From NCBI GenBank assembly GCA_023460715.1, contig JAEWPH010000216.1, forward strand, positions 1 to 36,215: DNA of 36,215 nucleotides, given 5' to 3'. Below the pieces are notes generated by a model that had not been told where the DNA came from, ran no database searches, and saw nothing but the letters and a program-made list of their open reading frames with translations. Below, piece by piece: positions 27,243 to 34,574 of this stretch; the first letter of the stretch is position 1, and each line of letters opens with the position of its first letter. A program made the translations under genes and the position numbers. This DNA comes from Pseudomonadota bacterium. GTDB lineage: Bacteria > Pseudomonadota > Gammaproteobacteria > Burkholderiales > Burkholderiaceae_C.

Positions 27243-27425
27243 TCAGGCTTCAGACTTGTTCTTCAGCACCTGGCGGCCGCGGTAGAAGCCGTTGGGGCTG
27301 ATGTGGTGGCGCAGGTGCGTTTCACCGGTGGTGGTTTCCACAGCGGTGCCCGGCACCGTCAGGGCATTGTGCGAACGGTGCATGCCGCGCTTGGAGGGGG
27401 ACTTTTTGTTTTGTTGAACAGCCAT
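27243..27425 (-). CDS. rpmF: 50S ribosomal protein L32
   Basis: A 60-residue basic ribosomal protein with the family start [19 protein letters not shown] and the conserved [15 protein letters not shown] ending. It lacks the zinc-binding cysteine pairs, as in other betaproteobacteria. A good AGGAG ribosome site is present. It is the first gene after a strong promoter and is followed by a terminator, then plsX; the yceD-rpmF-plsX order is classic. Confidence 0.98.
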   Translation of the reverse strand: MAVQQNKKSPSKRGMHRSHNALTVPGTAVETTTGETHLRHHISPNGFYRGRQVLKNKSEA

Positions 27426-27507
27426 GATCGGCTCCTGAGTCTTGAAGGGTTGGTAAAAACGCGATCAGCCCATAAAAGACACGAGGGGGATTCGCGAGAA
27501 GCCCTCG

Positions 27508-27536
27508 ATTATATCGCAAATGATTTTGCAGGCCAA
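27508..27536 (-). promoter_or_regulatory. Sigma-70 promoter of rpmF (and the plsX-fab genes)
   Basis: TTGGCC (27536-27531) and a perfect TATAAT (27513-27508) on the minus strand with exactly 17 nt between. The start point should be near 27501, giving a leader of about 75 nt. The best promoter match in the window. Confidence 0.75.
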
Positions 27537-27551
27537 AGCCCCGTCTTTGAA

Positions 27552-28103
27552 CTATGCGTCCGGCTTGTCCTTGCGCAGCGAAGCCAGGGCTGCGAAGGGG
27601 TTGGGCTTCTGGGCGTTGGCCTCTTCGAAATCCTCATCGGTGGAAGCGAGCGGCACGGCCGTGGGGCACTCTTCGTGGCGGGGCACCACGGGCAGGGCCA
27701 TCAACAGTTCGTCCTCGATCAGTTCGCGCAGGTTGAATTCGCGGCTCAGGGCGAGCAGGTCTTCTTCGCTTTCGTCGTCCAGGGCCTCGGCGGTGGCCTC
27801 ATCCGCGACGAAGCGGAATTCCCGGTCCACCTCCAGCGGCACGTCGACGGTCGTCAGGCAGCGCTGGCAGGTCATGGGGAAGAGCGCGCGCACCGTCAGG
27901 TGCAGCCAAATCTGGCCGCCGATGCCGTGCGTCGCGCGGACCTCTCCATGGGCTTGCCAGTCCACCAGCAGATCGGGATGCAGCCCTTTGGCTTCGGACG
28001 CCAGCCGCTCATATTTCAGGAGCGAGTCGTGACCGGACAGGTGTGCACCGGCCTGGGCGAAGGCCTTGACGTCCAACCGGTCGGGGGAGTGTTCCTTGGT
28101 CAT
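27552..28103 (-). CDS. yceD: YceD/DUF177 family protein
   Basis: A 183-residue protein that typically sits upstream of rpmF and is linked to 23S rRNA maturation in plants and bacteria. It has the conserved pair Cys79-x-x-Cys82 (MTCQRC), an acidic middle (residues about 105-130) and the C-terminal NPFAALASL motif before a basic end. The start codon is 26 nt from the divergent maf start. Ribosome site is weak. Confidence 0.93.
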   Translation of the reverse strand: MTKEHSPDRLDVKAFAQAGAHLSGHDSLLKYERLASEAKGLHPDLLVDWQAHGEVRATHGIGGQIWLHLTVRALFPMTCQRCLTTVDVPLEVDREFRFVADEATAEALDDESEEDLLALSREFNLRELIEDELLMALPVVPRHEECPTAVPLASTDEDFEEANAQKPNPFAALASLRKDKPDA

Positions 28104-28129
28104 GCGGGCAGTGTAAGAGAATCGACGCC

Positions 28130-28735
28130 ATGCTTGAACCGTCCCCCCTGCCCCTGCCCCGGCCCCTGGTACTGGGCTCGACCTCGCGCTACCGCCGCGA
28201 ACTGCTGACCCGCCTGGCCCTGCCCTTCGACGTCGCCGCACCCGATGTGGATGAGACCCCCGCCGCCGGCGAGTCCCCGAAGGCGCTCGCCCTGCGCCTG
28301 GCCCTCGCCAAGGCCCGCGCCGTGGCCGCCCAGCACCCGGATGCCGTGGTGATCGGCTCGGACCAGGTCGCCGACCTCGCTGGCCAGCCGCTGGGCAAGC
28401 CGGGCACCCACGAACGCGCCACGCTTCAGTTGCAGCAGATGCGCAGCCAGACCGTGGTCTTCCAGACCGCGGTGGCCGTGGTCTGCCAGGCCACCGGCTT
28501 CGAGCAGGTGGACCTGGCGCCGGTGCGCGTGCAGTTCCGCGATCTGTCAGACGCTGAGATCGAGCGCTACCTGCGGTCCGAGCAACCCTACGACTGCGCA
28601 GGCAGCGCAAAAAGCGAGGGCCTGGGCATCGCCTTGCTCGACGCCATCGACAGCGACGACCCGACCGCCCTCATCGGCCTGCCGCTGATCCGCACCTGCC
28701 GCATGCTGCGCGCCGCAGGATTGACGCTGCCATGA
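28130..28735 (+). CDS. Maf-type nucleotide pyrophosphatase (YceF-like)
   Basis: Predicted to hydrolyse modified NTPs such as 7-methyl-GTP as housecleaning. The 201-residue protein has LGSTSRYRRELL at 15-26, KALALRLALAKA, IGSDQVA (Asp78) and SEGLGI. The SDQV form (instead of ADT) points to the YceF subgroup. Divergent from yceD across 26 nt, as in many proteobacteria. Its TGA overlaps the next ATG. Confidence 0.93.
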   Translation: MLEPSPLPLPRPLVLGSTSRYRRELLTRLALPFDVAAPDVDETPAAGESPKALALRLALAKARAVAAQHPDAVVIGSDQVADLAGQPLGKPGTHERATLQLQQMRSQTVVFQTAVAVVCQATGFEQVDLAPVRVQFRDLSDAEIERYLRSEQPYDCAGSAKSEGLGIALLDAIDSDDPTALIGLPLIRTCRMLRAAGLTLP

Positions 28736-29517
28736 GTACCGCCGCCACCACGCCCGGCACCCTGTACCTGGTGCCCGCGCCGCTGGATTTCGGCTGTGAC
28801 ACCCAGGCACCGCTGCAGGACGCCCTGCCCGATGGCACCCTGCAGACCGCTGCGCGCCTGACGCACTGGATCTGCGAGAACGCCAAGAGCACGCGCGCCT
28901 ACCTCAAGCGCATCGACGCCCTTCATCCGCTGGCGGCCGCGCTGCAGGCGCAGCAGATCACCGAGTTGCCGCGCGAGGTGCACAAGAAGGGCGACCACGG
29001 CGGCGCCGGCCACGCCACGTTCGACGCCCGTCCGCTGCTGGCGCCAGCGCTGGCGGGCCACGCCATGGGGCTGGTGAGCGAGGCCGGCATGCCCGCCGTG
29101 GCCGATCCCGGCAGCTCGGTCGTACGGGCCGCGCACGACCTGGGCATTCCCGTCGTACCGCTGGTGGGCCCCGTCTCTCTGCTGCTCGCGCTGGCGGCCA
29201 GCGGACTTAACGGCCAGGAGTTCGCCTTCACCGGCTACCTGCCGCAGGACGCCGGCCAGCGCGCCCAGCGCATCCGCGAGCTGGAGTCGCTGGCGCTCAA
29301 GCAGGGCCAGACCCAGCTCTTCATCGAAACGCCCTACCGCAATGCCGCGCTGTGGCAGTCGCTGCTTCAGACGCTGCAGGCCAACACGCGCCTGGCGATG
29401 GCCAGCGGCATCACCCTGCCCACCGCGCGCCACGCCAGCCGCCTGGTGCGCCAGTGGCGCCAGCAGCCCGACGCGCCCGACAACCGCACGCCCACGGTAT
29501 TTGCCATCGGGCGGTAA
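28732..29517 (+). CDS. RsmI-like SAM-dependent methyltransferase
   Basis: A 261-residue tetrapyrrole-methylase-fold protein. It has the LYLVPAPL start, the VSEAGMPAVADPGS motif (about residues 113-126) and GPVSLLLALAASGL (about 143-156) of the RsmI family. The N-terminus differs from true RsmI (no PIGNLxD), so it is the paralogue commonly found beside maf, with uncertain substrate. Coupled to maf by an ATGA overlap and followed 17 nt later by the MORN-like gene. Confidence 0.88.
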   Translation: MSTAATTPGTLYLVPAPLDFGCDTQAPLQDALPDGTLQTAARLTHWICENAKSTRAYLKRIDALHPLAAALQAQQITELPREVHKKGDHGGAGHATFDARPLLAPALAGHAMGLVSEAGMPAVADPGSSVVRAAHDLGIPVVPLVGPVSLLLALAASGLNGQEFAFTGYLPQDAGQRAQRIRELESLALKQGQTQLFIETPYRNAALWQSLLQTLQANTRLAMASGITLPTARHASRLVRQWRQQPDAPDNRTPTVFAIGR

Positions 29518-29534
29518 CGCCCTACCCCACTGTC

Positions 29535-30722
29535 ATGCTGCGCCGCCCACTGAACACTCTACTTTTAATAGCTGCCAGCGCAATATCCACGGGCGCCTGG
29601 GGCCTGCAAAGATGCGAAGTGGACGGCCGCCCCGTCAACCCCGCCAACGGTGCGGAGACGGCCGGGCTGACGGGCCTGATGCGCTGCCGCGATGTGGACT
29701 CCGGCCAGCTGCAGCGCGAGCAGGAACTGCGCAATGGCCGCTTCGTCGGCCTGGAGCGCTTCTTCGACCGCGAGGGCCGGCTGCTGCGGGAGCGCACAGT
29801 CAACGAGCGCGGCAACAGCCACGGCCGCGTGGCCGAGTTCTGGCCCAGTGGGCAGCTCAAGCGGGAAGAAACCGCGGACAACGGCCGCACCCAGGGCGCC
29901 GTGCGCCGGTTCAGCGAACAGGGGCGGCTGGAACGGCTGGCCGTCCATGCCGAGGGACGCGAGCAGTTCGTCCTCGAATACAACGCCGTGGGCCAGCCGC
30001 AGCGGCTGCAGTGCCCAGCTACCAGCCTGTTCGAGGACGATCGTCAACCCTGCGGCTTTGCCGGTGGCGCCACCGACACGGTGCTCTACAGCGCCCGGGG
30101 CACCAAGGCCGCCCAGGTGCGCTACGACCGTGGCCGGCTCCTGAGCAGCACGGTGTGGGACGTGGACGGCTTCGTCATCGCCGAGCAGTTGCGCGAGCAG
30201 GGCCGGCGCGTGCACCGCAGCTACAGCAACGAGGCCGGCCGGTCCGTGCTGCGCGAAGAGCGCATCTTCGACGCCGACGACCTGGCGCTGCCTGACCGCC
30301 GAGGCCCGTTGGTCAGCCTGCGCCTCTGGGGCCCCTCGGGCCAGCTCACCGAACAGCGCGGCTTTGCCGGCGGCCGTGAAGTGGCGCTGGAACGCTGGTA
30401 CCTGAACGGCGCGCTGCGCGAGCGCTCCACGGTGCGCGGCGAAGGTGACCAGGTCCGCATCGCCCAGGAGCTGTACGGCGACGACGGCCGGCTGGCCGAG
30501 CGCCGGCAGCTGACGCGGGATCAGCAGCCCACCGGGCCGCAGCAGGCCTTCCACCCCAGCGGCCGCGTCGCGCGCGAAGACACCTACGGCCCGCCCGACG
30601 CCCGGGGCCGCACGCGCCTGCTGTCGCGCAAGGAATGGGACGAGGCAGGGCAACCCACGGCAGACGACACATTCCTCGAAGACGGCTCGCGCCAGCGCAA
30701 GGCAGGCGGCCTGGCCAGCTGA
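29535..30722 (+). CDS. Secreted MORN-like repeat protein
   Basis: A 395-residue exported protein of unknown role. The signal peptide (basic MLRRP, hydrophobic residues 8-18, cleavage around 21-23) is encoded largely by a dispersed repeat. The mature part has repeated units of the MORN_2/YwqK type (for example FWPSGQLKREE, FSEQGRLERL, WGPSGQLTEQR, WYLNGALRERS, FHPSGRVARED), rich in Arg and Glu. Such proteins are sometimes labelled YwqK-family antitoxins, but no toxin partner is seen. Follows the methyltransferase gene by 17 nt; no strong ribosome site. Confidence 0.82.
   Translation: MLRRPLNTLLLIAASAISTGAWGLQRCEVDGRPVNPANGAETAGLTGLMRCRDVDSGQLQREQELRNGRFVGLERFFDREGRLLRERTVNERGNSHGRVAEFWPSGQLKREETADNGRTQGAVRRFSEQGRLERLAVHAEGREQFVLEYNAVGQPQRLQCPATSLFEDDRQPCGFAGGATDTVLYSARGTKAAQVRYDRGRLLSSTVWDVDGFVIAEQLREQGRRVHRSYSNEAGRSVLREERIFDADDLALPDRRGPLVSLRLWGPSGQLTEQRGFAGGREVALERWYLNGALRERSTVRGEGDQVRIAQELYGDDGRLAERRQLTRDQQPTGPQQAFHPSGRVAREDTYGPPDARGRTRLLSRKEWDEAGQPTADDTFLEDGSRQRKAGGLAS
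29557..29610 (+). repeat. Dispersed palindromic repeat, copy H, inside a signal peptide
   Basis: Shows ATAGC, 5 nt, GCGCAA, 9 nt, GCGCC, 7 nt, GCAAA, in register with the other copies. The left arm is degraded. It covers codons 8-25 of the MORN-like gene. Confidence 0.65.
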
Positions 30723-30797
30723 CGCACCCGGCGCTGCAGCAGCGCGGTCAGCGTCGCAGGCCGCGCCCCAGGACCCGGCAGACCACGGCTCTCCATC

Positions 30798-30830
30798 AAA
30801 AAAGCGCAGCAACCCGAAGGCTGCTGCGCT
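30798..30830 (-). terminator. Intrinsic terminator of the rluC-gph-Rieske-sppA unit
   Basis: A perfect 9-bp stem (AGCGCAGCA 30803-30811, TGCTGCGCT 30822-30830) with a 10-nt loop, followed on the minus strand by a T-run (30803-30798), 25 nt after the sppA stop. It also separates this unit from the convergent MORN-like gene. Confidence 0.85.
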
Positions 30831-30854
30831 GTGGCGCGGGAGGAGTCGCGGTGC

Positions 30855-31898
30855 TCAGCGGATGGCCGGTGCGCTCTGCATGGTCCGCAGCGCCGTCTCG
30901 CCCATGGCGGCCCCGAATTTCTTGGCCAGACGCTCGGCCACGTTGTCACGGCGGGTGTAGTCGATGACTTCCTCGGCCTTGACGACTTCGCGGGCCACGT
31001 AGTCCAGGTTGCCCAGCTTGTCGGCCAGGCCCATGTCCACGGCCTGCTGGCCGGTCCAGAACAGGCCGCTGAAGGTCTCGTCGTTCACCTTCAGGCGGTC
31101 GCCGCGGCCGGCCTTGACGACGGCAATGAACTGCTGGTGGATCTGGTCGAGCATCTGCTGCGCGAAGGCGCGCTGCTTCTCGCTTTGCGGGCTGAAGGGG
31201 TCGAGGAAGCCCTTGTTCTCGCCAGCGGTCAGCAGGCGGCGTTCCACGCCGAGCTTTTCCATGGTGCCGGTGAAGCCGAAGCCGTCCATCAGCACGCCGA
31301 TGCTGCCGACGATGCTGGCCTTGTCCACGAAGATCTGGTCTGCGGCGGCGGCGATGTAGTACGCGGCCGAGGCGCAGGTTTCCTCGACCACGGCGTACAC
31401 CGGCTTGCCGTGCTTGGCCTTCAGCCGCAGGATCTCGTCGTTGATGATGCCGGCCTGCACGGGGCTGCCGCCGGGCGAGTTGATGAGCAGCACCACGGCC
31501 TGCGAGCCCGAATCCTCGAAGGCGCTGCGCATGGCGGCCACCACGAATTCGGCGCTCGCCTCGGCGCCCGAGGCGATCTCGCCCTTGATGTCGACCACGG
31601 CCGTGTGCGGCGTGCTCTTGCTGGCGGTGGCGGTATCGCGCGACAGCACGACCCAGGCCACGGCGATGACGATCAGCATCCACGACATGCGCATGAAGAT
31701 GCGCCAGCGGCGGGCCGCGCGCTGCTCGGCCAGGGTGGACATCACCAGCTTTTCCAGCACACCGCGTTCCCAGCCGGCGGCGGGCGCGCCCGGTGCGGCC
31801 GGCGCTCCTGATTCAGGAGCTTTCTGCGCCCACAGATCGGGCGCTGAAGGCGGATTGCCACCGAAACCGGAAGGTTCGGTGCGGGTAGGTTCGGTCAT
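30855..31898 (-). CDS. sppA: Signal peptide peptidase SppA (family S49)
   Basis: Inner-membrane protease that degrades cleaved signal peptides. The 347-residue, single-domain short form has one membrane helix (about 70-86). Ser177 in the CASAAYYIA motif and Lys229 in TAGENKG are spaced 52 residues apart, as in Bacillus SppA. The Pro/Ala-rich cytoplasmic N-terminus (about 45 residues) contains a palindrome matching the left half of the dispersed repeat. Preceded by the Rieske gene with a 4-nt gap. Confidence 0.94.
   Translation of the reverse strand: MTEPTRTEPSGFGGNPPSAPDLWAQKAPESGAPAAPGAPAAGWERGVLEKLVMSTLAEQRAARRWRIFMRMSWMLIVIAVAWVVLSRDTATASKSTPHTAVVDIKGEIASGAEASAEFVVAAMRSAFEDSGSQAVVLLINSPGGSPVQAGIINDEILRLKAKHGKPVYAVVEETCASAAYYIAAAADQIFVDKASIVGSIGVLMDGFGFTGTMEKLGVERRLLTAGENKGFLDPFSPQSEKQRAFAQQMLDQIHQQFIAVVKAGRGDRLKVNDETFSGLFWTGQQAVDMGLADKLGNLDYVAREVVKAEEVIDYTRRDNVAERLAKKFGAAMGETALRTMQSAPAIR
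31804..31820 (-). repeat. Dispersed repeat, half copy I, inside sppA
   Basis: GCTCC, 7 nt, GGAGC: a perfect palindromic arm pair with the same loop length as the left halves of the other copies. It encodes sppA residues 27-32. The right half is not recognisable, so it may be chance. Confidence 0.4.
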
Positions 31899-31902
31899 GG
31901 AA

Positions 31903-32307
31903 TCAGAACTCGACGGGTTGCAATTGGGGGGCAGTATGCCAGCGGACCCGGCCGTCCTCCTCCGTGAGGGCGATCTTTACCAGCCCGCCGCGGCAGGGAC
32001 CACCCACGCACCGGCCGCTGTCCGGCCGGTAGGCGGCGCCGTGGGTGGCGCAAAGCAGCCATTCGCCGGTGTCGTCGAAGAAACGGCCCTCCTGGTAATC
32101 CATCTCCATCGGCACGTGCGTGCAGCGGTTGAGATAGGCGTGGGGCCGCCCCTCGTAGCGGATGGCGAAGGCCCGGCAGACCTGGCCGAGGTACACCACG
32201 TCGAAGGCCACGGCCGCACCGCCATTGACCAGCGCCTCGCTGGCGCAGAGGTCCAGAGCCTCGGTCGACGGCGGCGCGGGCGGGCGCGGAGGCGGCTGCA
32301 TCGTCAT
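31903..32307 (-). CDS. Rieske [2Fe-2S] domain protein
   Basis: A small soluble 134-residue ferredoxin-like protein. The cluster ligands are visible: Cys62-x-His64 (CTH) and Cys86-x-x-His89 (CATH). No signal peptide or membrane helix, so it is cytoplasmic, unlike the bc1 subunit. A Pro-rich N-terminus precedes the domain. The start overlaps the gph stop (ATGA), and sppA follows by 4 nt. The redox partner is unknown. Confidence 0.92.
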   Translation of the reverse strand: MTMQPPPRPPAPPSTEALDLCASEALVNGGAAVAFDVVYLGQVCRAFAIRYEGRPHAYLNRCTHVPMEMDYQEGRFFDDTGEWLLCATHGAAYRPDSGRCVGGPCRGGLVKIALTEEDGRVRWHTAPQLQPVEF

Positions 32308-32972
32308 GCCTGGGCCAGCAGACCGGCATGCAGCTCGGCCACGGAATGCGCGACGAACAAGGGCCGCAGCGCCTCGAAGCCTCCGGGCTCGTGCGCACCG
32401 TAGCTCACGCCCACGCTGGGGCAGCCGGCATTGAGCGCCATCTGCAGATCGTGCGTGGTGTCGCCGATCATCAGCACGCGCTCGGGCGGCACATCGAACT
32501 CGGCCATCAGCTCCTGCAGCATCAGGGGATGCGGCTTGCCGGCCGTCTCGTCCGCCGTGCGCGAGCCATCGAACATGCCGCGCAGCTGCACCGTGTGCAA
32601 CACCTCGTCCAGGCCGCGGCGGCTCTTGCCGGTGGCCACGGCCAGCAGATGGCCGCGCGCGCGCAGGTCTTCCAGCATCGGCAGCACGCCGTCGAACAGG
32701 CTCAGGTCGCCCTGGTGGCGGATGTAGTGAAAGCCGTAGCGGCTGCGCAGCTCGGCGTGCTTTTCCACGGGCACGTCGGGGGCGGCATGCGCCAGCGCCT
32801 GCATCAGCCCCATGCCGATCACCCAGGCGGCATCCCGGTCGGACGGCACGGTACCGCCCACGTCGCGCACGGCCTCCTGGATGCAGCGCACGATGATGGC
32901 GGTGGAGTCGTACAGGGTGCCGTCCCAGTCGAAGGCGATGAGGTCGAAACGGCGCGGGCGGGATGCGGGCAT
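32304..32972 (-). CDS. HAD-family phosphatase (Gph-like)
   Basis: A 222-residue haloacid-dehalogenase phosphatase with DWDGT (Asp15 nucleophile, Asp17), TGKSRRG, KPHP and MIGDTTHDL motifs and a helical cap (about residues 25-90). It resembles phosphoglycolate phosphatase and is the usual neighbour of rluC in betaproteobacteria; the substrate is not certain. It begins 7 nt after the rluC stop; its own stop overlaps the Rieske start. Confidence 0.92.
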   Translation of the reverse strand: MPASRPRRFDLIAFDWDGTLYDSTAIIVRCIQEAVRDVGGTVPSDRDAAWVIGMGLMQALAHAAPDVPVEKHAELRSRYGFHYIRHQGDLSLFDGVLPMLEDLRARGHLLAVATGKSRRGLDEVLHTVQLRGMFDGSRTADETAGKPHPLMLQELMAEFDVPPERVLMIGDTTHDLQMALNAGCPSVGVSYGAHEPGGFEALRPLFVAHSVAELHAGLLAQA

Positions 32973-32979
32973 GGTCGGG

Positions 32980-33993
32980 TCAGGCGGAAGAAGCGATGAA
33001 TTCGGACAGTTCTGGCGGCAGCTCGGCATGCAGTTCGATGCGCTGACCCGTCGCGGGGTGGCTGAACTGTAATCGCCAGGCATGCAGGAACATGCGCCTG
33101 AGGCCGTGTTTCGGCACGCGCTTGTTCAGGTCGAAGTCGCCGTACTTGTCATCGCCCACGATGGGGTGGCCCTGGCTGGCCAGGTGCACGCGGATCTGGT
33201 GGGTGCGGCCGGTCTTGATGGTCACCTCCAGGAGCGACATGGCCGGCAGCCCCTGCGCCGGGCGGGCGGGCAGATGCGAGCGGACCTTGACCAGCGTGAT
33301 GGAGCGCATGCCGTCCGGGTCGTCCGCCGTGGTGGTGCGCACGCGGCGCTCGCCGTCGGCTTGCAGGTACTTGTGCAGCGGCGTGTCGATCACCTTCTTG
33401 TTGGCCGCCCAGGTGCCAGTCACCAGCGCCAGGTAGGTCTTGCCGGTCTCGCGCTCGCGGAACTGGTCCTGCAGGTGGGTGAGTGCCGAGCGCTTCTTGG
33501 CCACCAGCAGGATGCCGGAGGTATCGCGGTCCAGGCGGTGCACCAGCTCCAGAAACTTGGCCTGGGGACGGGCCTGGCGCAGTTGCTCGATCACGCCGAA
33601 GCTCACGCCGCTGCCGCCGTGCACGGCCGTGCCGGCCGGCTTGTCGATCGCGATGACGTGCTCGTCCTCCAGCAGCAGGGGGAATTCACGTGCCGGGGCC
33701 GGGCGCTCGGCCTTCTCCGCCACCTTGTCGGAGATGCGCACGGGCGGAAGGCGCACCTGGTCGCCCGTCTCCACCCGCGTGTCGGCACTGGCGCGGCCCT
33801 TGTTGATGCGCACCTCGCCGCTGCGGATGATGCGGTAGACGTGGGTCTTGGGAACGCCCTTGAGATGACGTATCAGAAAGTTATCCAGACGCTGCCCGGC
33901 GGAGTCGGCATCGACTTCCACGATGCGGGCCGAGGGCAGCGGTAGCCCCGCGGCGCGGTCTGCGGCCGGTTTGGCCCCTATAATGTGTTTCAC
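32980..33993 (-). CDS. rluC: 23S rRNA pseudouridine synthase RluC
   Basis: Makes pseudouridines in 23S rRNA (955, 2504 and 2580 in E. coli). The 337-residue protein has an S4 RNA-binding domain (about residues 30-85) and the catalytic HRLDRDTSG with Asp155, then KTGRTHQIRVHL. The start is set at a GTG (33993) because no ATG precedes the S4 domain closely and upstream frame sequence looks non-coding; ribosome site is weak. Divergent from rne, as in E. coli. Confidence 0.93.
   Translation of the reverse strand: MKHIIGAKPAADRAAGLPLPSARIVEVDADSAGQRLDNFLIRHLKGVPKTHVYRIIRSGEVRINKGRASADTRVETGDQVRLPPVRISDKVAEKAERPAPAREFPLLLEDEHVIAIDKPAGTAVHGGSGVSFGVIEQLRQARPQAKFLELVHRLDRDTSGILLVAKKRSALTHLQDQFRERETGKTYLALVTGTWAANKKVIDTPLHKYLQADGERRVRTTTADDPDGMRSITLVKVRSHLPARPAQGLPAMSLLEVTIKTGRTHQIRVHLASQGHPIVGDDKYGDFDLNKRVPKHGLRRMFLHAWRLQFSHPATGQRIELHAELPPELSEFIASSA
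33979..33984 (+). promoter_or_regulatory. Candidate -10 box of rne
   Basis: A perfect TATAAT on the plus strand, lying inside the first codons of the divergent rluC. The -35 region (CGGTCT or GGTCTG at 16-17 nt) is poor. It would give rne a leader of about 585 nt. Confidence 0.4.
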
Positions 33994-34574
33994 CTGCGCG
34001 ATGTTGTGTAAGTGGTTGATTTGTCTGGAGTTTAGTCCACCCAGCCCTACAAGCCGCGCAGGAAGGTCGATGCCAACGGGCGTCGTGCGCGCAGATTGCA
34101 GGCCAGATGCCTGCAGGGGCCCGCACTCCACCCGTGCAGGCTGACGAATTGAAACATTGAATACGGAATTCCAAGCTGGCCTCCCCACCACGGTGCGGCA
34201 TGCCAGCGGATCAAAGCGATAACTATGTGGGTGCTGATGGCTTGGATTGTGTCCCTGTGGCGGAGGCGTCAGCCTTCGGCATGGGCGGCAAATGCGCCTG
34301 CAGCGTCCGTCCGACAAGCGCTACCAGCTATATCTTTCATAGCAAATCAGTACGCTTCCCGGTTCGCCCCCATCCACGCGCCCCCACCCCGACTGCACGG
34401 CTAGCCGCTTTGCAGCCGCGGGGTTCCCCGGCCATTCCCTTCGTTTCGATCCGCCAGTCCAGGCATTCACGGCTCCTCTAGAGCCTGTCATTGGTTTGGA
34501 AATCAGCGGGACGCACGCCGCCAGCAGTCTGCGACTGCGTGCCGGCCCGCACGACAACGAAAAGGAATCGCATC
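33994..34574 (+). other. Long rluC-rne intergenic region, probable rne leader
   Basis: 581 nt without a convincing gene; a 93-codon plus frame at 34200-34481 lacks a ribosome site and family resemblance. It contains repeat copy J. In E. coli the rne leader is also long and mediates autoregulation by RNase E; a similar role here is inferred. An AAGGAA ribosome site lies before the rne ATG. Confidence 0.55.
34290..34345 (-). repeat. Dispersed palindromic repeat, copy J
   Basis: On the minus strand: GCTAT, 7 nt (GAAAGAT), ATAGC, 5 nt, GCGCTT, 9 nt, ACGCT, 7 nt, CATTT. The left arms pair perfectly. Lies in the rne leader. Confidence 0.78.

Noticed and set aside
34200..34481. 93-codon plus frame in the rne leader
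   Set aside because: No ribosome site, runs through a repeat copy, and composition is unlike the neighbouring genes.
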